The notes beneath the pieces were generated by a model that saw only the letters and a program-made list of their open reading frames with translations, was not told the origin of the DNA and searched no databases. Positions 1 through 9,866 of a DNA stretch of 64,000 nucleotides are shown piece after piece. This DNA comes from Acidimicrobiales bacterium (GTDB lineage Bacteria > Actinomycetota > Acidimicrobiia > Acidimicrobiales > JADJXE01). The stretch lies in the NCBI GenBank assembly GCA_016716005.1, contig JADJXE010000001.1, forward strand, positions 2,369,001 to 2,433,000. Reading direction: 5' to 3'. The stretch's first letter is position 1. Each line of letters opens with the position of its first letter. A program made the position numbers and the translations under genes.

Positions 1-159
1 GCCCCGGTGGTGGGGGCGGCGCTCGCCCTGCGGGCCGCCGTGCGCGCCGAGCGGCGCTACGACCTGTCCGACCTGCTGCGAGACGGCCTGGCCGAGGCGG
101 GGATCGAGGTGCGCGACACTGCCGCCGGCGTGGAGTGGGTCCTGGCCGGCGAGCGCTGA
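1..159 (+). CDS. cysS: Cysteinyl-tRNA synthetase-like C-terminal end (partial)
   Basis: Only the last 52 codons are inside the window; the gene starts upstream. The reading frame ends at TGA 157-159. The visible peptide is an Ala/Arg-rich helix followed by LAEAGIEVRDT and a Trp close to the end. This resembles the C-terminal anticodon-binding helix of bacterial CysS, which usually ends in a GI-V-DT-G--W pattern. The mycothiol ligase MshC and an unrelated helical protein are possible alternatives. No catalytic part is visible, so the call rests on this short tail alone. Confidence 0.5.
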   Translation, partial: APVVGAALALRAAVRAERRYDLSDLLRDGLAEAGIEVRDTAAGVEWVLAGER

Positions 160-175
160 GCCGGCGGCGAGGGCC

Positions 176-181
176 TACGAT
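176..181 (+). promoter_or_regulatory. Probable -10 element for the ferredoxin-P450 pair
   Basis: TACGAT follows the end of the preceding gene and would start transcription near 188. That leaves a 20-base leader carrying a GGGGAGG ribosome site just before the ATG at 208. No convincing -35 element is visible. Confidence 0.4.
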
Positions 182-207
182 CCGTGGCGCCTACCAGGGG
201 AGGTCGG

Positions 208-402
208 ATGAAGGTCTACGTCGATCCCGACAGGTGCCAGGGGCACAACCGTTGCTACGCGATCTCACCGGAGCTGTTCGACGTGGACGACTTCGGGACG
301 GCGTCGGCGAAGAACGACGGCGTGGTGCCGCCCGGGCTCGAGGAGCAGGCCAGGCTGGCCGCCGCGAACTGCCCGGAGTTCGCCATCACGGTCGAGGACT
401 GA
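208..402 (+). CDS. 3Fe-4S ferredoxin, probable P450 redox partner
   Basis: Small 64-residue acidic electron carrier. The three cluster cysteines are visible as CQGHNRC near the N-terminus and an NCPE motif near the C-terminus, the pattern of single 3Fe-4S (sometimes 4Fe-4S) ferredoxins that pair with bacterial P450s. The ATG at 208 is preferred over the GTG at 184 because GGGGAGG lies at the right distance and the protein then begins MKVYVDPDRC like its relatives. The P450 gene starts 12 bases downstream, so the two are almost certainly co-transcribed. The P450 is frameshifted in this sequence, so the partner may be lost. Confidence 0.9.
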   Translation: MKVYVDPDRCQGHNRCYAISPELFDVDDFGTASAKNDGVVPPGLEEQARLAAANCPEFAITVED

Positions 403-414
403 GGGGCGGCCGGG

Positions 415-1663
415 ATGGCGGATCGGCCTCGGGTGGAGGACTGGGCCACCGACTTCGACCACACCGACCCGGCGTGGGTGGCCGACCCGTTCCCGATCTG
501 GGACGAGCTGCGCCACACCTGCCCGGTCGCCCACTCCGGACGCTACGGGGGCGTGTGGCTGCCCACCCGGCACGACGACATCGCCGCGGTCGCCTACGAC
601 ACGGAGCACTTCTCCTCGAAGCGGGTGATCGTGAACGAGGTCCGCGACGTCGAGCCGCCGCCCGGCGGCGGGGCGCCGCCCATCACCTCCGACCCGCCGT
701 TCCACGGCCCCGCCCGGCGGGTGTTGCTCCCCGCCTTCTCGCCCAAGGCGATCGACCGCTGGGAGGCGGTCACCCGCACCCTGTGCGGCGAGCTGCTCGA
801 CGCCGTGCTCGACCGCGGCGGATGCGACGCCGCCCGCGACTACGCGCAGCACATCCCGGTGTCGGTGATCGCGCGCATGCTGGGCGTGCCCCGCGAGGAC
901 GGTGACCGCTTCCGGCACTGGATCCACGTGGCCCTCGAGGAGGTGACCGCGGCACCCGGTGAGCGGGCGCAGACGTTCGCCGAGCTCATCACGTACATCG
1001 ACGGGGTGATCGACTCGCACCGGCGCACCCCGCAGGACGATCTCGTCGGCTACCTGCTCGAGGCCCAGATCGAGGGCCGACACCTCACCCACGAGCACCT
1101 CCGGGGCACCCTCGTGCTCGTGCTCATCGCCGGCATCGACACCACCTGGAGCGCGATCGGCTCGTCGCTGTGGCACCTGGCGCACCCCGGCCGACCGCGC
1201 CCGGCTGGTGGCCGACCCGTCCCTGATGGCGACCGCCGTGGAGGAGCTGCTGCGGGCCTACGCGCCGGTCACCATGGCTCGCGTGGTCGCCGAGGAGTGC
1301 GAGCTGGGCGGCCGGGTGCTGCAGCCGGGCGACTGGCTCCTGCTGGCGTTCCCGGCCGCGAACCGCGACCCGGAGGCCTTCCCGAGGGCCGACGAGGTCG
1401 TCCTCGACCGGGCCGAGAACCGCCATGCCGCCTTCGGCCTGGGCATCCACCGGTGCCTGGGCTCCAACCTGGCCCGCATGGAGCTGCGGGTCGCGCTCGA
1501 GGAGTGGCTGCGGCGCGTGCCCGACTTCGAGCTGGCCGACCCCGACGCGGTCACGTGGTCGGCGGGCCAGGTGCGAGGCCCGCGGTCGCTCCCGGTGCGG
1601 TTCCTGCAGACCGCTCCCGGGGGGTCGGGCACCACCACGGCAGGGCGCCCTTCCTCGCCCTGA
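415..1663 (+). pseudogene. Cytochrome P450, broken by a +1 frameshift
   Basis: Both halves of a bacterial class I P450 are present but in different frames. The first part (from ATG 415) runs through the I-helix motif AGIDTTWSAIG and stops matching at LWHLAHP. The second part resumes as ADRARLVADP and carries the ExxR motif (EELLR) and the heme-thiolate loop FGLGIHRCLG. Removing one base from CCCCGG at 1185-1190 (for example G1189) joins them into a normal-length protein of 415 residues. All key motifs survive, so the shift is either recent or a sequence error. The substrate cannot be inferred. The gene converges with the metal transporter that ends at 1678. Confidence 0.9.
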
Positions 1664-1677
1664 GCGCCGTCCGGCCG

Positions 1678-2523
1678 TCAGTGCACGTCGGCGACGCTGC
1701 CCACGCGGCGCAGCCCGCGGCTGCCGGTGAGGCCGAACACCACCACGAACGCGGATGCCGCCACCAGGATGATCGTGGCACCCGACGACACGTCGATGTG
1801 GTAGCTGAGGTTCATCCCGACGAACCCGCAGAGCGCCCCGATGATCGGCGCCAGCACCAGCATCCGGGCGAACGAGTTGGTGAGCATCCGAGCGATCACG
1901 GCCGGGGTGACCAGCATGGCCGAGATCAGCAGCACGCCCATCACCTGCATGGTCACCAGGATCGTGACCGCGAGCACGAGCATGAGGAGGGCCTCGACGC
2001 GCGCCACGTTCACGCCGGTCGCGCCGGCCACCTCCGGGTCGAAGGTGGAGAACAGCAGCTCGCGATAGGCGAACCACACCACGGCCAGCGACAGGAGCCC
2101 GGCCACCAGCACCGCCACCACGTCCTCGGGCCCGACCCCGAGGATGCTCCCGAAGAGGACGGCGTCGATGCTCCGCTGGGCCGACCCGAACACGTTGGCG
2201 AGGGCGAGCCCCACGGCGAACGAGGCCGTCGTGATGACCCCGATGGCGGCGTCGGAGCCCACCAGGCCCCGCCGGGCGACCCGGCCGATCAGCAGGGCCG
2301 ACGCCAGGCCCCAGAGACCGGCTCCGAGGTAGAAGTTCACGCCGATCACCGCGCTGGCGGCGGCGCCCCCGAAGATGGCGTGGGACAGCCCGTGGCCGAT
2401 GTAGCTGAGGCTCCGCAGGACGACGTACACGCCGATGAGCCCGCAGATCGCCCCGGCCAGCGTGGCCACGATCAGGCCGTTGCGGAAGAACTCGAAGCGG
2501 AACGGCTCGAGCAGCGCGCTCAC
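1678..2523 (-). CDS. znuB: Metal (zinc/manganese) ABC transporter permease
   Basis: Integral membrane subunit of a ZnuABC/TroABCD-type importer, 281 residues, with about eight hydrophobic segments. It contains the family feature of a conserved LSYIGHGLSHAIFGG segment near residues 35-50 and a GATGVNV loop that contacts the ATPase. It starts at GTG 2523, whose bases overlap the TGA of the upstream ATPase gene (GTGA). This indicates translational coupling. It is the last gene of a three-gene minus-strand operon. Zinc is the most likely substrate given the adjacent Fur/Zur gene; manganese or iron cannot be excluded. Confidence 0.92.
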   Translation of the reverse strand: MSALLEPFRFEFFRNGLIVATLAGAICGLIGVYVVLRSLSYIGHGLSHAIFGGAAASAVIGVNFYLGAGLWGLASALLIGRVARRGLVGSDAAIGVITTASFAVGLALANVFGSAQRSIDAVLFGSILGVGPEDVVAVLVAGLLSLAVVWFAYRELLFSTFDPEVAGATGVNVARVEALLMLVLAVTILVTMQVMGVLLISAMLVTPAVIARMLTNSFARMLVLAPIIGALCGFVGMNLSYHIDVSSGATIILVAASAFVVVFGLTGSRGLRRVGSVADVH

Positions 2524-3347
2524 GAGCGCCCTCCGGCCCGCCGGGGGAGGCGCACCACGCGGGCGCCCGCCGGCTCCGCGCCGACCCCGCCGAGCCGGTC
2601 GACCACGAGCGGCATGCCGCCGTGCTCGAGCACGTCCATCGGGGCGCCGTAGGTGCGCTCGAGCACGTCCGGGGTGAGCACGTCGACCGGCCGGCCGGCG
2701 GCCACGACCTGGCGGTTGAGGCAGACGATGGCCGGCAGGTGCGTGGCCAGACCGTTGAGGTCGTGCGTGGTGAGCACCACGGCGATGCCGTCGTGCTGGA
2801 GCCGCTCGAGCACGTGCAGCACGTCGTGGCGGGTGCGGACGTCGACGCCCGAGGTGGGTTCGTCGAGCACGACCAGCTGGGGCCGGCGCACGAGCGCTCG
2901 GGCGATGAACACCCGCTGCTGCTGGCCGCCCGACAGCTGGCGGATGTGGCGTCCTCCGAGGCCTCCGATGCCGAGGCGCTCCAGCAGCTCGTCGACGCGC
3001 CGGCGCTCGGCGGGCGTCGACCACGGTCGCCACCGCTCGTGCCGGGACGCCATGAGCACGACCTCGGCGGCGGTGATGGGGAAGTTCCAGTTGACGGTCT
3101 CCACCTGGGGCACGTAGGCGACGGTGAGGCCCGGGCGCCTCTGCACGGTGCCGGCGACGGGTGTGACCGAGCCGAGCAGGACGCGCAGCAGGGTGGTCTT
3201 GCCCGACCCGGACGGGCCGACGATCCCCGTGAACGACCCGGGGTCGATCTCCAGGTCGACGGCGTCGAGCACGGGCGGGCCCCCGTACGTGCAGGTGACG
3301 CGCGCCAGGCGCAGCAACGGGCCGGGGGCGGCTGCCCGGGCGCTCAC
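2520..3347 (-). CDS. znuC: Metal ABC transporter ATP-binding protein
   Basis: Cytoplasmic ATPase of the metal importer, 275 residues. Visible motifs are Walker A GPSGSGKTT, signature LSGGQQQR, Walker B LVVLDEP and the H-loop in LTTHDL. The segment VETVNWNFPITAAEVV matches ATPases of the Mn/Zn ABC family. The GTG start at 3347 overlaps the stop of the substrate-binding gene by four bases. A tail of about 40 residues after the ATPase core is rich in Gly, Pro and Arg and looks lineage-specific. Confidence 0.93.
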   Translation of the reverse strand: MSARAAAPGPLLRLARVTCTYGGPPVLDAVDLEIDPGSFTGIVGPSGSGKTTLLRVLLGSVTPVAGTVQRRPGLTVAYVPQVETVNWNFPITAAEVVLMASRHERWRPWSTPAERRRVDELLERLGIGGLGGRHIRQLSGGQQQRVFIARALVRRPQLVVLDEPTSGVDVRTRHDVLHVLERLQHDGIAVVLTTHDLNGLATHLPAIVCLNRQVVAAGRPVDVLTPDVLERTYGAPMDVLEHGGMPLVVDRLGGVGAEPAGARVVRLPRRAGGRS

Positions 3348-4429
3348 TGCGGATACGTCGCCGTGTCCTCGGCCACGTCGTCGACCGACACCGCCTCGAG
3401 CGCGGCCGGGTCGCCACCCAGGGCGCTGACCATGGTGATGTAGTCGAACTGCATCAGGCCGAGCCAGGAGTGCTCCGGGTCGCCGGGCGCACCGGGCAGG
3501 TCGTCGTCGCGGAGCACGTCGACGTAGCGCACCCCCGTCTCGTCGCCGATCTGCTGGAGCACCGGGCTGGGGAACACCTCCGAGCCGAAGATGGCGGGCA
3601 CGCCCGTCTCCTCGACCTGCACGATCAGGTCGGCGATCTCCCGGGGCGTGGGCTCGTCGAAGCTCGAGGGCTGGATCGCGCCGATCACCTCCCAGCCGTA
3701 CTCGTCGGCGAAGTACGCGTAGGCGTCGTGGTACGTGAGCAGCCGGCGCTGGCCCTCCGGGATGGTGGCGGTGGCCTCGCGGACGGCGGCATCGAGCTCG
3801 TCGACCTTGGCCGTGAAGGCCTGGGCGTTGGCCAGGTAGGCCTCGGCGTTGGCCGGGTCCATCCGGGCGAGCACCTCGGCGGCGAGCTCGGCGTAGGCGG
3901 CCGCCATGGGCGGGTTGGTCCACAGGTGCGGGTTCGGCTTGCCCCCGTCCTCGGGGAACGAGAAGTCGTAGGCGTACTCCGACTCGGGGAGGATGGCCGT
4001 GCCCAGCTCGCAGATCACCGCGCCGTCGGCCAGGTTGGCCTGGGCCAGGTCCTTGGTGGGCTCCTCCAGCACGAGGCCGTTGACGAACACCACGTCGGCC
4101 TCGGACAGGGCCGCGGCCGCGCTGGGTGGCGGCTCGAAGGTGTGCGAGTTCGTGCCCTCGGGCACCAGGCCCTGGATCTCCGCCAGGCCGCCGCCCGCCA
4201 CGTTTGCCACGATGCTCGTGATCGGCGCCACGGTGGTCACCACCTCGAGGGCGCCCCCCTCGACGGGCGTGCCCGACAGGCACGCCTCGCGGGCCTCGGC
4301 GGCCAGGTCGGCGCTGTCGGCGGCGGTCGCGGCGTCGCCGCCGGAGCTGCCGCCCTCGTCGTCGCCGCACGCCGTGGCCACGAGGGCGACGGCGACCAGC
4401 GCGGCGGCGAGGACCTTCGGGATGTGCAC
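3344..4429 (-). CDS. znuA: Metal ABC transporter substrate-binding lipoprotein
   Basis: Cluster A-I (TroA/ZnuA) metal receptor of 361 residues. The N-terminus is a lipoprotein signal ending at a lipobox (VATAC), so the mature protein is membrane-anchored. The metal ligands expected for the family are visible: His in SHTFEP, His in NPHLW, His in LLTYHDAY and an acidic residue in the GSEVF to DVLRDDD region. It lacks the long His-rich loop of many ZnuA proteins, so manganese is also possible. The start is GTG 4429, exactly where the TAGCGT element at 4441-4436 would place transcription, implying a leaderless mRNA. Confidence 0.92.
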   Translation of the reverse strand: MHIPKVLAAALVAVALVATACGDDEGGSSGGDAATAADSADLAAEAREACLSGTPVEGGALEVVTTVAPITSIVANVAGGGLAEIQGLVPEGTNSHTFEPPPSAAAALSEADVVFVNGLVLEEPTKDLAQANLADGAVICELGTAILPESEYAYDFSFPEDGGKPNPHLWTNPPMAAAYAELAAEVLARMDPANAEAYLANAQAFTAKVDELDAAVREATATIPEGQRRLLTYHDAYAYFADEYGWEVIGAIQPSSFDEPTPREIADLIVQVEETGVPAIFGSEVFPSPVLQQIGDETGVRYVDVLRDDDLPGAPGDPEHSWLGLMQFDYITMVSALGGDPAALEAVSVDDVAEDTATYPQ

Positions 4430-4435
4430 GGGGCG

Positions 4436-4441
4436 ACGCTA
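4436..4441 (-). promoter_or_regulatory. -10 element of the leaderless znu operon
   Basis: TAGCGT on the minus strand lies six bases before GTG 4429, so the start codon would be the first transcribed base. The palindrome at 4460-4474 covers roughly -31 to -45 of this start site, where a repressor would block the polymerase. Confidence 0.5.
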
Positions 4442-4459
4442 CTGCGGCTCCGGCGCTAT

Positions 4460-4474
4460 TGCGACGCCGTCGCA
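4460..4474. promoter_or_regulatory. Candidate Fur/Zur operator palindrome
   Basis: TGCGACGCCGTCGCA is a perfect 6+6 inverted repeat with a 3-base centre, in the divergent region between znuA and the Fur-family gene. It overlaps the -35 region of the znu promoter. It does not match the AT-rich Zur box of mycobacteria or streptomycetes, so it would be a G+C-rich variant if this regulator binds it. The assignment is inference from position and symmetry. Confidence 0.5.
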
Positions 4475-4533
4475 TCTCCGCCGGCCCGGTCGGCGCCACG
4501 GGCCTCCGGGGGCGGCCGGTAACCTCCCCGGCC

Positions 4534-4983
4534 GTGGCGGCCGACGACCGAGCCCAGCGTGTCCTGGTCGCCCTGCGGCGGCGGGGCGGCCGCGTGACCC
4601 CGGCCCGGCGGGCCATGGTGCAGGTGCTCTTCTCGGACGACGACCACGAGCACCTCACCGCCGACCGGGTGGCAGTCCTGGTGCGCGAGCGCCTCCCGAA
4701 CGTGCACGTCTCCACCGTGTACCGGTTCCTCGAGGTCCTGGAGGGCCTCGGGGTGGTCGATCACGTCCACCTCGGGCACGGTAGGGCCGTCTACCACCTC
4801 ACCTCGGAGCGCCACGCCCACGTCGTGTGCCAGCGGTGCGGCCGGGTGGTGGAGGTGGACGGGGGGGCGCTCGACGCCCTCTCGGCCCGCCTCGAGGCCG
4901 AGCACGGCGTCCGTCTGGTCGCCCAGCACTTCGCCCTCGCCGGCGAGTGCCAGGGCTGCGTCGGCCGCCGCGACGACCCGTGA
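4534..4983 (+). CDS. zur: Fur-family regulator, probable Zur
   Basis: Metal-dependent repressor of 149 residues. The N-terminal winged helix (GRVTPARRAMVQVLF to NVHVSTVYRFLEVLEGLGVV) is followed by the dimer domain with HAHVVCQRCGRVVEV. Two CxxC pairs (CQRC and CQGC) form the structural zinc site typical of Fur/Zur. It diverges from the znu operon, which makes zinc sensing the best guess. The GTG at 4534 is chosen because TAACCT at 4520-4525 would start transcription about two bases before it, and an upstream start would include low-complexity sequence. Its TGA overlaps the GTG of the next gene. Confidence 0.88.
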   Translation: MAADDRAQRVLVALRRRGGRVTPARRAMVQVLFSDDDHEHLTADRVAVLVRERLPNVHVSTVYRFLEVLEGLGVVDHVHLGHGRAVYHLTSERHAHVVCQRCGRVVEVDGGALDALSARLEAEHGVRLVAQHFALAGECQGCVGRRDDP

Positions 4984-5936
4984 CGGGCTCGGCGCGACCC
5001 GGGGGGATCGCGTGGCCGCGGCCCGGGGCCGTACCGCCGCCGGGTCCGCACGGCGACGACGCCGCCGCCGTGGCCGCCGCGCTCGGGGTGCCGGTGGACG
5101 CCCTGCTCGACCTGGCCGCCACGAGGAACCCGGTCGCACCCGACGTGGTGCCGGTGCTCCGGCGCCACCTCGACTCGGTGCGCCGCTACCCCCAGCCCCG
5201 GGCCGCGACCGCCTCGCTGGCCGCCGCCATGGGCGTGGCCGAGGCGCGGCTCGTGCTCACCAACGGCGGCGCCGAGGCCATCGCCCTGGTGGCCGCCGAG
5301 CTGCCCGCCGGGCGGGTCGACGAGCCCGAGTTCGCCCTCTACCGCCGGCACCTCGGCCGGTCCGACGGGGGTGGCCCGCGCTGGCGCTCCAACCCCAACA
5401 ACCCGACCGGCCGGTTGGCCGCAGCCGACGATCGCGCCGGTGTCTGGGACGAGGCGTTCTACCCGCTGGCCACCGGGAGCTGGACGAGGGGCGACCCGGG
5501 CGCGGTCGCGCTGGGCTCGCTCACCAAGCTCTGGGCCTGCCCCGGTCTCCGCCTCGGCTACGTGCTGGCTCCCGACGAGGCCATGGCCGCCCGTCTCGTC
5601 GCCCGCCAGCCCTGGTGGTCGGTGGGCTCGCTCGCGCTGGCCGCGACGGCCGACCTGCTGGCCGCGACCGACCTGCCCCGGTGGTCGGCGCGCATCGCCG
5701 GCCTGCGAACCGAGCTGGTGGCCGTCCTGCACGGCCACGGGCTGGCGACCGAGCCGTCGTCGGCGCCGTTCCTGCTGGCGCGGGGCGTGCCCGGCCTCCG
5801 GGAGCGGCTCGCCCCCTGGGGGGTCCTGGTCCGCGACTGCCGGTCGTTCGGGATGCCCGACGCGGCCCGGCTGGCCGTTCCCGACGAGGCGGGGCTGGAG
5901 CGCCTCGACCGGGCGCTGGCCGGCGCCCTGGGCTGA
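4980..5936 (+). CDS. PLP aminotransferase, CobC/CobD (threonine-phosphate decarboxylase)-like
   Basis: Fold-type I PLP enzyme of 318 residues. The substrate/cofactor motif SNPNNPTG and the PLP lysine in GSLTKLWACPGLRLGY are visible. The family includes histidinol-phosphate aminotransferase and the L-threonine-O-3-phosphate decarboxylase that makes aminopropanol phosphate for cobalamin. The protein is shorter than HisC, and the riboswitch-controlled cobalamin genes lie just downstream, so the decarboxylase role is favoured. It starts at GTG 4980, overlapping the stop of the Fur gene by four bases, so it may be co-transcribed with the metal regulator. A C-terminal zinc motif, as in some CobD proteins, is not seen. 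Confidence 0.75.
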   Translation: MTGSARPGGIAWPRPGAVPPPGPHGDDAAAVAAALGVPVDALLDLAATRNPVAPDVVPVLRRHLDSVRRYPQPRAATASLAAAMGVAEARLVLTNGGAEAIALVAAELPAGRVDEPEFALYRRHLGRSDGGGPRWRSNPNNPTGRLAAADDRAGVWDEAFYPLATGSWTRGDPGAVALGSLTKLWACPGLRLGYVLAPDEAMAARLVARQPWWSVGSLALAATADLLAATDLPRWSARIAGLRTELVAVLHGHGLATEPSSAPFLLARGVPGLRERLAPWGVLVRDCRSFGMPDAARLAVPDEAGLERLDRALAGALG

Positions 5937-5944
5937 GCGGCTGC

Positions 5945-5965
5945 GCCGCCGATCCCCACGGCGGC
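5945..5965 (+). terminator. Possible hairpin terminator
   Basis: A 7-bp stem (GCCGCCG with CGGCGGC) and a 7-base loop start nine bases after the aminotransferase stop. There is no T-run, which is common in actinomycetes. It may separate the zur transcript from the riboswitch. Confidence 0.35.
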
Positions 5966-6080
5966 CCTTGCGGTCGGCCTGCTCCGGGGGTGCGCCTGCG
6001 GGCCCCGTCACGCGGATCCTGGTGCGCAGGTGGTCGGTGGGCGACCAGGCGCGCACCAGGTCCTGAGGGGACCCGGACGC

Positions 6081-6212
6081 GACGTTGGTGCCCGCCGCTC
6101 GGGACGCGGTACGGTCGGGCCGACGTCGGCAGCAGCGAAGCCGGTGAGACCCCGGCGCTGTCCCGCAACTGTGGTCCCTCCCCTGGAGGGCGAGCCAGGT
6201 CGCCTGCTGAGG
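6081..6212 (+). ncRNA. Cobalamin (AdoCbl) riboswitch
   Basis: The leader of btuF holds the conserved cobalamin aptamer core: an early GGTGCCC, then GAAGCCGGTGAGACC, then CGGCGCTGTCCCGCAACTGT (the B12 box) at about 6137-6172, and the 3' element GAGCCAGG-tcg-CCTGC at 6192-6207. The rest of the 369-base gene-free stretch 5937-6305 holds a weak hairpin at 5945-5965, a small hairpin at 6226-6245 (CAGCC with GGCTG) and the ribosome-site hairpin at 6262-6297. The aptamer edges are approximate. It should repress btuFCD and the cobalamin genes when the cofactor is plentiful. Confidence 0.93.
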
Positions 6213-6261
6213 ACGTGACGAGAACCAGCCTTCGAGGAAGGGCTGACTCGCTCGGCAGCCC

Positions 6262-6300
6262 CCTGTCGTCGAGTGTCCCGATCCCTCGACCGACAGGAGG
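6262..6300 (+). promoter_or_regulatory. Ribosome-site sequestering hairpin of the cobalamin riboswitch
   Basis: CCTGTCG (6262-6268) pairs with CGACAGG (6291-6297), and the stem continues inward as TCGAG with CTCGA. The 3' arm includes the first half of the AGGAGG ribosome site at 6295-6300, six bases before GTG 6306. This suggests that the aptamer controls translation initiation rather than termination. Confidence 0.6.
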
Positions 6301-6305
6301 TGCCC

Positions 6306-8460
<2,155 letters not shown>

Positions 8461-8464
<4 letters not shown>

Positions 8465-9282
8465 CGCTGGTGGAGGCGGAGGCCGGGTGGGCGGTGTCGG
8501 TCCGCGACCTCACCGTGGAGGTGGGCGGCGCCCGGCTGCTCGACGGGGTCGACCTCCAGGTGGCGCCCGGCCGGTGGGTCGGCGTGGTGGGACCCAACGG
8601 TGCCGGCAAGAGCACCCTGCTGCGGGCCATCGCCGGCATCGGCCACGTCACCGCCGGCCAGGTCGAGCTGATCGGCAGGCCCGGCCGAGCCCTGCGGCGG
8701 CGGGAGCGGTCCCGCCTGGTCGCCCTGGTGGCCCAGGACCCCGTGGTGCCGCCCGGCCTGACGGTGAGCGACTACGTCCTCCTCGGCCGCACGCCCCACC
8801 TGCCCCCGTTCGGCCGGGAGGGCACCGCCGACCTCCGCGCCGTCGAGGACGTGCTGGCCCAGCTCGACCTGCTCCCGCTGGCGTCGCGAACCCTGCACAC
8901 CCTCTCGGGCGGTGAGCTGCAGCGGGCCGTGCTGGCCCGGGCGCTGGCCCAGCAGGCCCCCGTCCTGCTGCTCGACGAGCCGACGTCGGCTCTCGACGTG
9001 GGGCGCCAGCAGGAGGTGCTCGAGCTGGTCGACCGCATGCGCTCGGCCCACGGCCTCGCGGTGGTGTCGACGATGCACGACCTCACCCTCGCCGGGCAGT
9101 ACGCCGATCGCCTCGTGCTGCTCGAGGGGGGGCGGGTCCACGCCACGGGATCGCCGGCCGAGGTGCTCACCGAGGCCACCCTCGGCCGCTTCTCCGGGGC
9201 GCGGGTGCGCGTCGTGCAGATCGACGGGATGTCGGTGGTGGTCCCGGTGCGCAGCCGCGACGGGGAGGTCGGTCGACCGTGA
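8461..9282 (+). CDS. btuD: Cobalamin ABC transporter ATPase
   Basis: ATPase of 273 residues. Visible motifs are Walker A GPNGAGKST, Q-loop VAQDP, signature LSGGELQR, Walker B LLLDEPTSALD and H-loop STMHDL. It is of the FepC/BtuD type, as expected after a BtuC-like permease. ATG 8461 overlaps the btuC stop and its own TGA overlaps the GTG of cobO, so the importer and the first salvage enzyme are translated in step. Confidence 0.93.
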
Positions 9283-9866
9283 CGTCCGACGGCGCCACCG
9301 GTGAGCCGCCCGTCGACGACCCCCGCCCCCGCCCTGGCGACCTGCGGACGGCGCCCTCGCTGGTGCTCGTGAACACCGGCGACGGCAAGGGCAAGTCGAC
9401 GGCGGCGTTCGGCGTGATGCTCCGGGCGCTGGCCCGGGAGTGGCGGGTCGCGGTCGTGCAGTTCCTGAAGTCGGGCGACTGGCAGGTGGGCGAGGAGGCG
9501 ATGGGCCGCCGCCTGGGGGTCGACTGGTGGTCGCTGGGTGAGGGCTTCACGTGGGACTCCGCCGACCTCACGCGCGACGAGGCCGTGGCCCGCGAGGCGT
9601 GGTCGCACGCCCGGAGGCTGATCGAGGCGGGGGAGCACCGCCTGGTCGTGCTGGACGAGCTCACGTACCCCCTGCGCTGGGGTTGGGTCGACACCGCCGA
9701 GGTGGTGGCCGTGATCCGCGAGCGGCCGCCGCGGGTGAGCATCGTGGTCACCGGCCGCGACGCGCCCGGCGAGCTGGTCGACGTGGCCGACACCGTCACC
9801 GAGATGCGCAGCGTGAAGCACGCCTACGAGCGCGGCATCGCGGCCAAGAGGGGCATCGACTGGTGA
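9279..9866 (+). CDS. cobO: Corrinoid adenosyltransferase
   Basis: CobO/CobA/BtuR-type ATP:cob(I)alamin adenosyltransferase, 195 residues. It transfers the adenosyl group of ATP to the reduced cobalt of incoming corrinoids. The P-loop NTGDGKGKST starts at about residue 33, and VLDELTYPLRWGWVD is the family's second conserved block. A Pro-rich N-terminus of about 25 residues precedes the core. Overlaps at both ends place it inside the btu-cob operon. Confidence 0.95.
   Translation: MTSDGATGEPPVDDPRPRPGDLRTAPSLVLVNTGDGKGKSTAAFGVMLRALAREWRVAVVQFLKSGDWQVGEEAMGRRLGVDWWSLGEGFTWDSADLTRDEAVAREAWSHARRLIEAGEHRLVVLDELTYPLRWGWVDTAEVVAVIRERPPRVSIVVTGRDAPGELVDVADTVTEMRSVKHAYERGIAAKRGIDW

Noticed and set aside
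1185..1190. Programmed frameshift in the P450 gene
   Set aside because: No stimulatory structure or classic slippery heptamer is seen; P450 genes are not known to use frameshifting, so an error or mutation is favoured.
6226..6245. Transcription terminator after the riboswitch
   Set aside because: The CAGCC/GGCTG hairpin is short, bulged and not followed by T residues; the ribosome-site hairpin explains control better.
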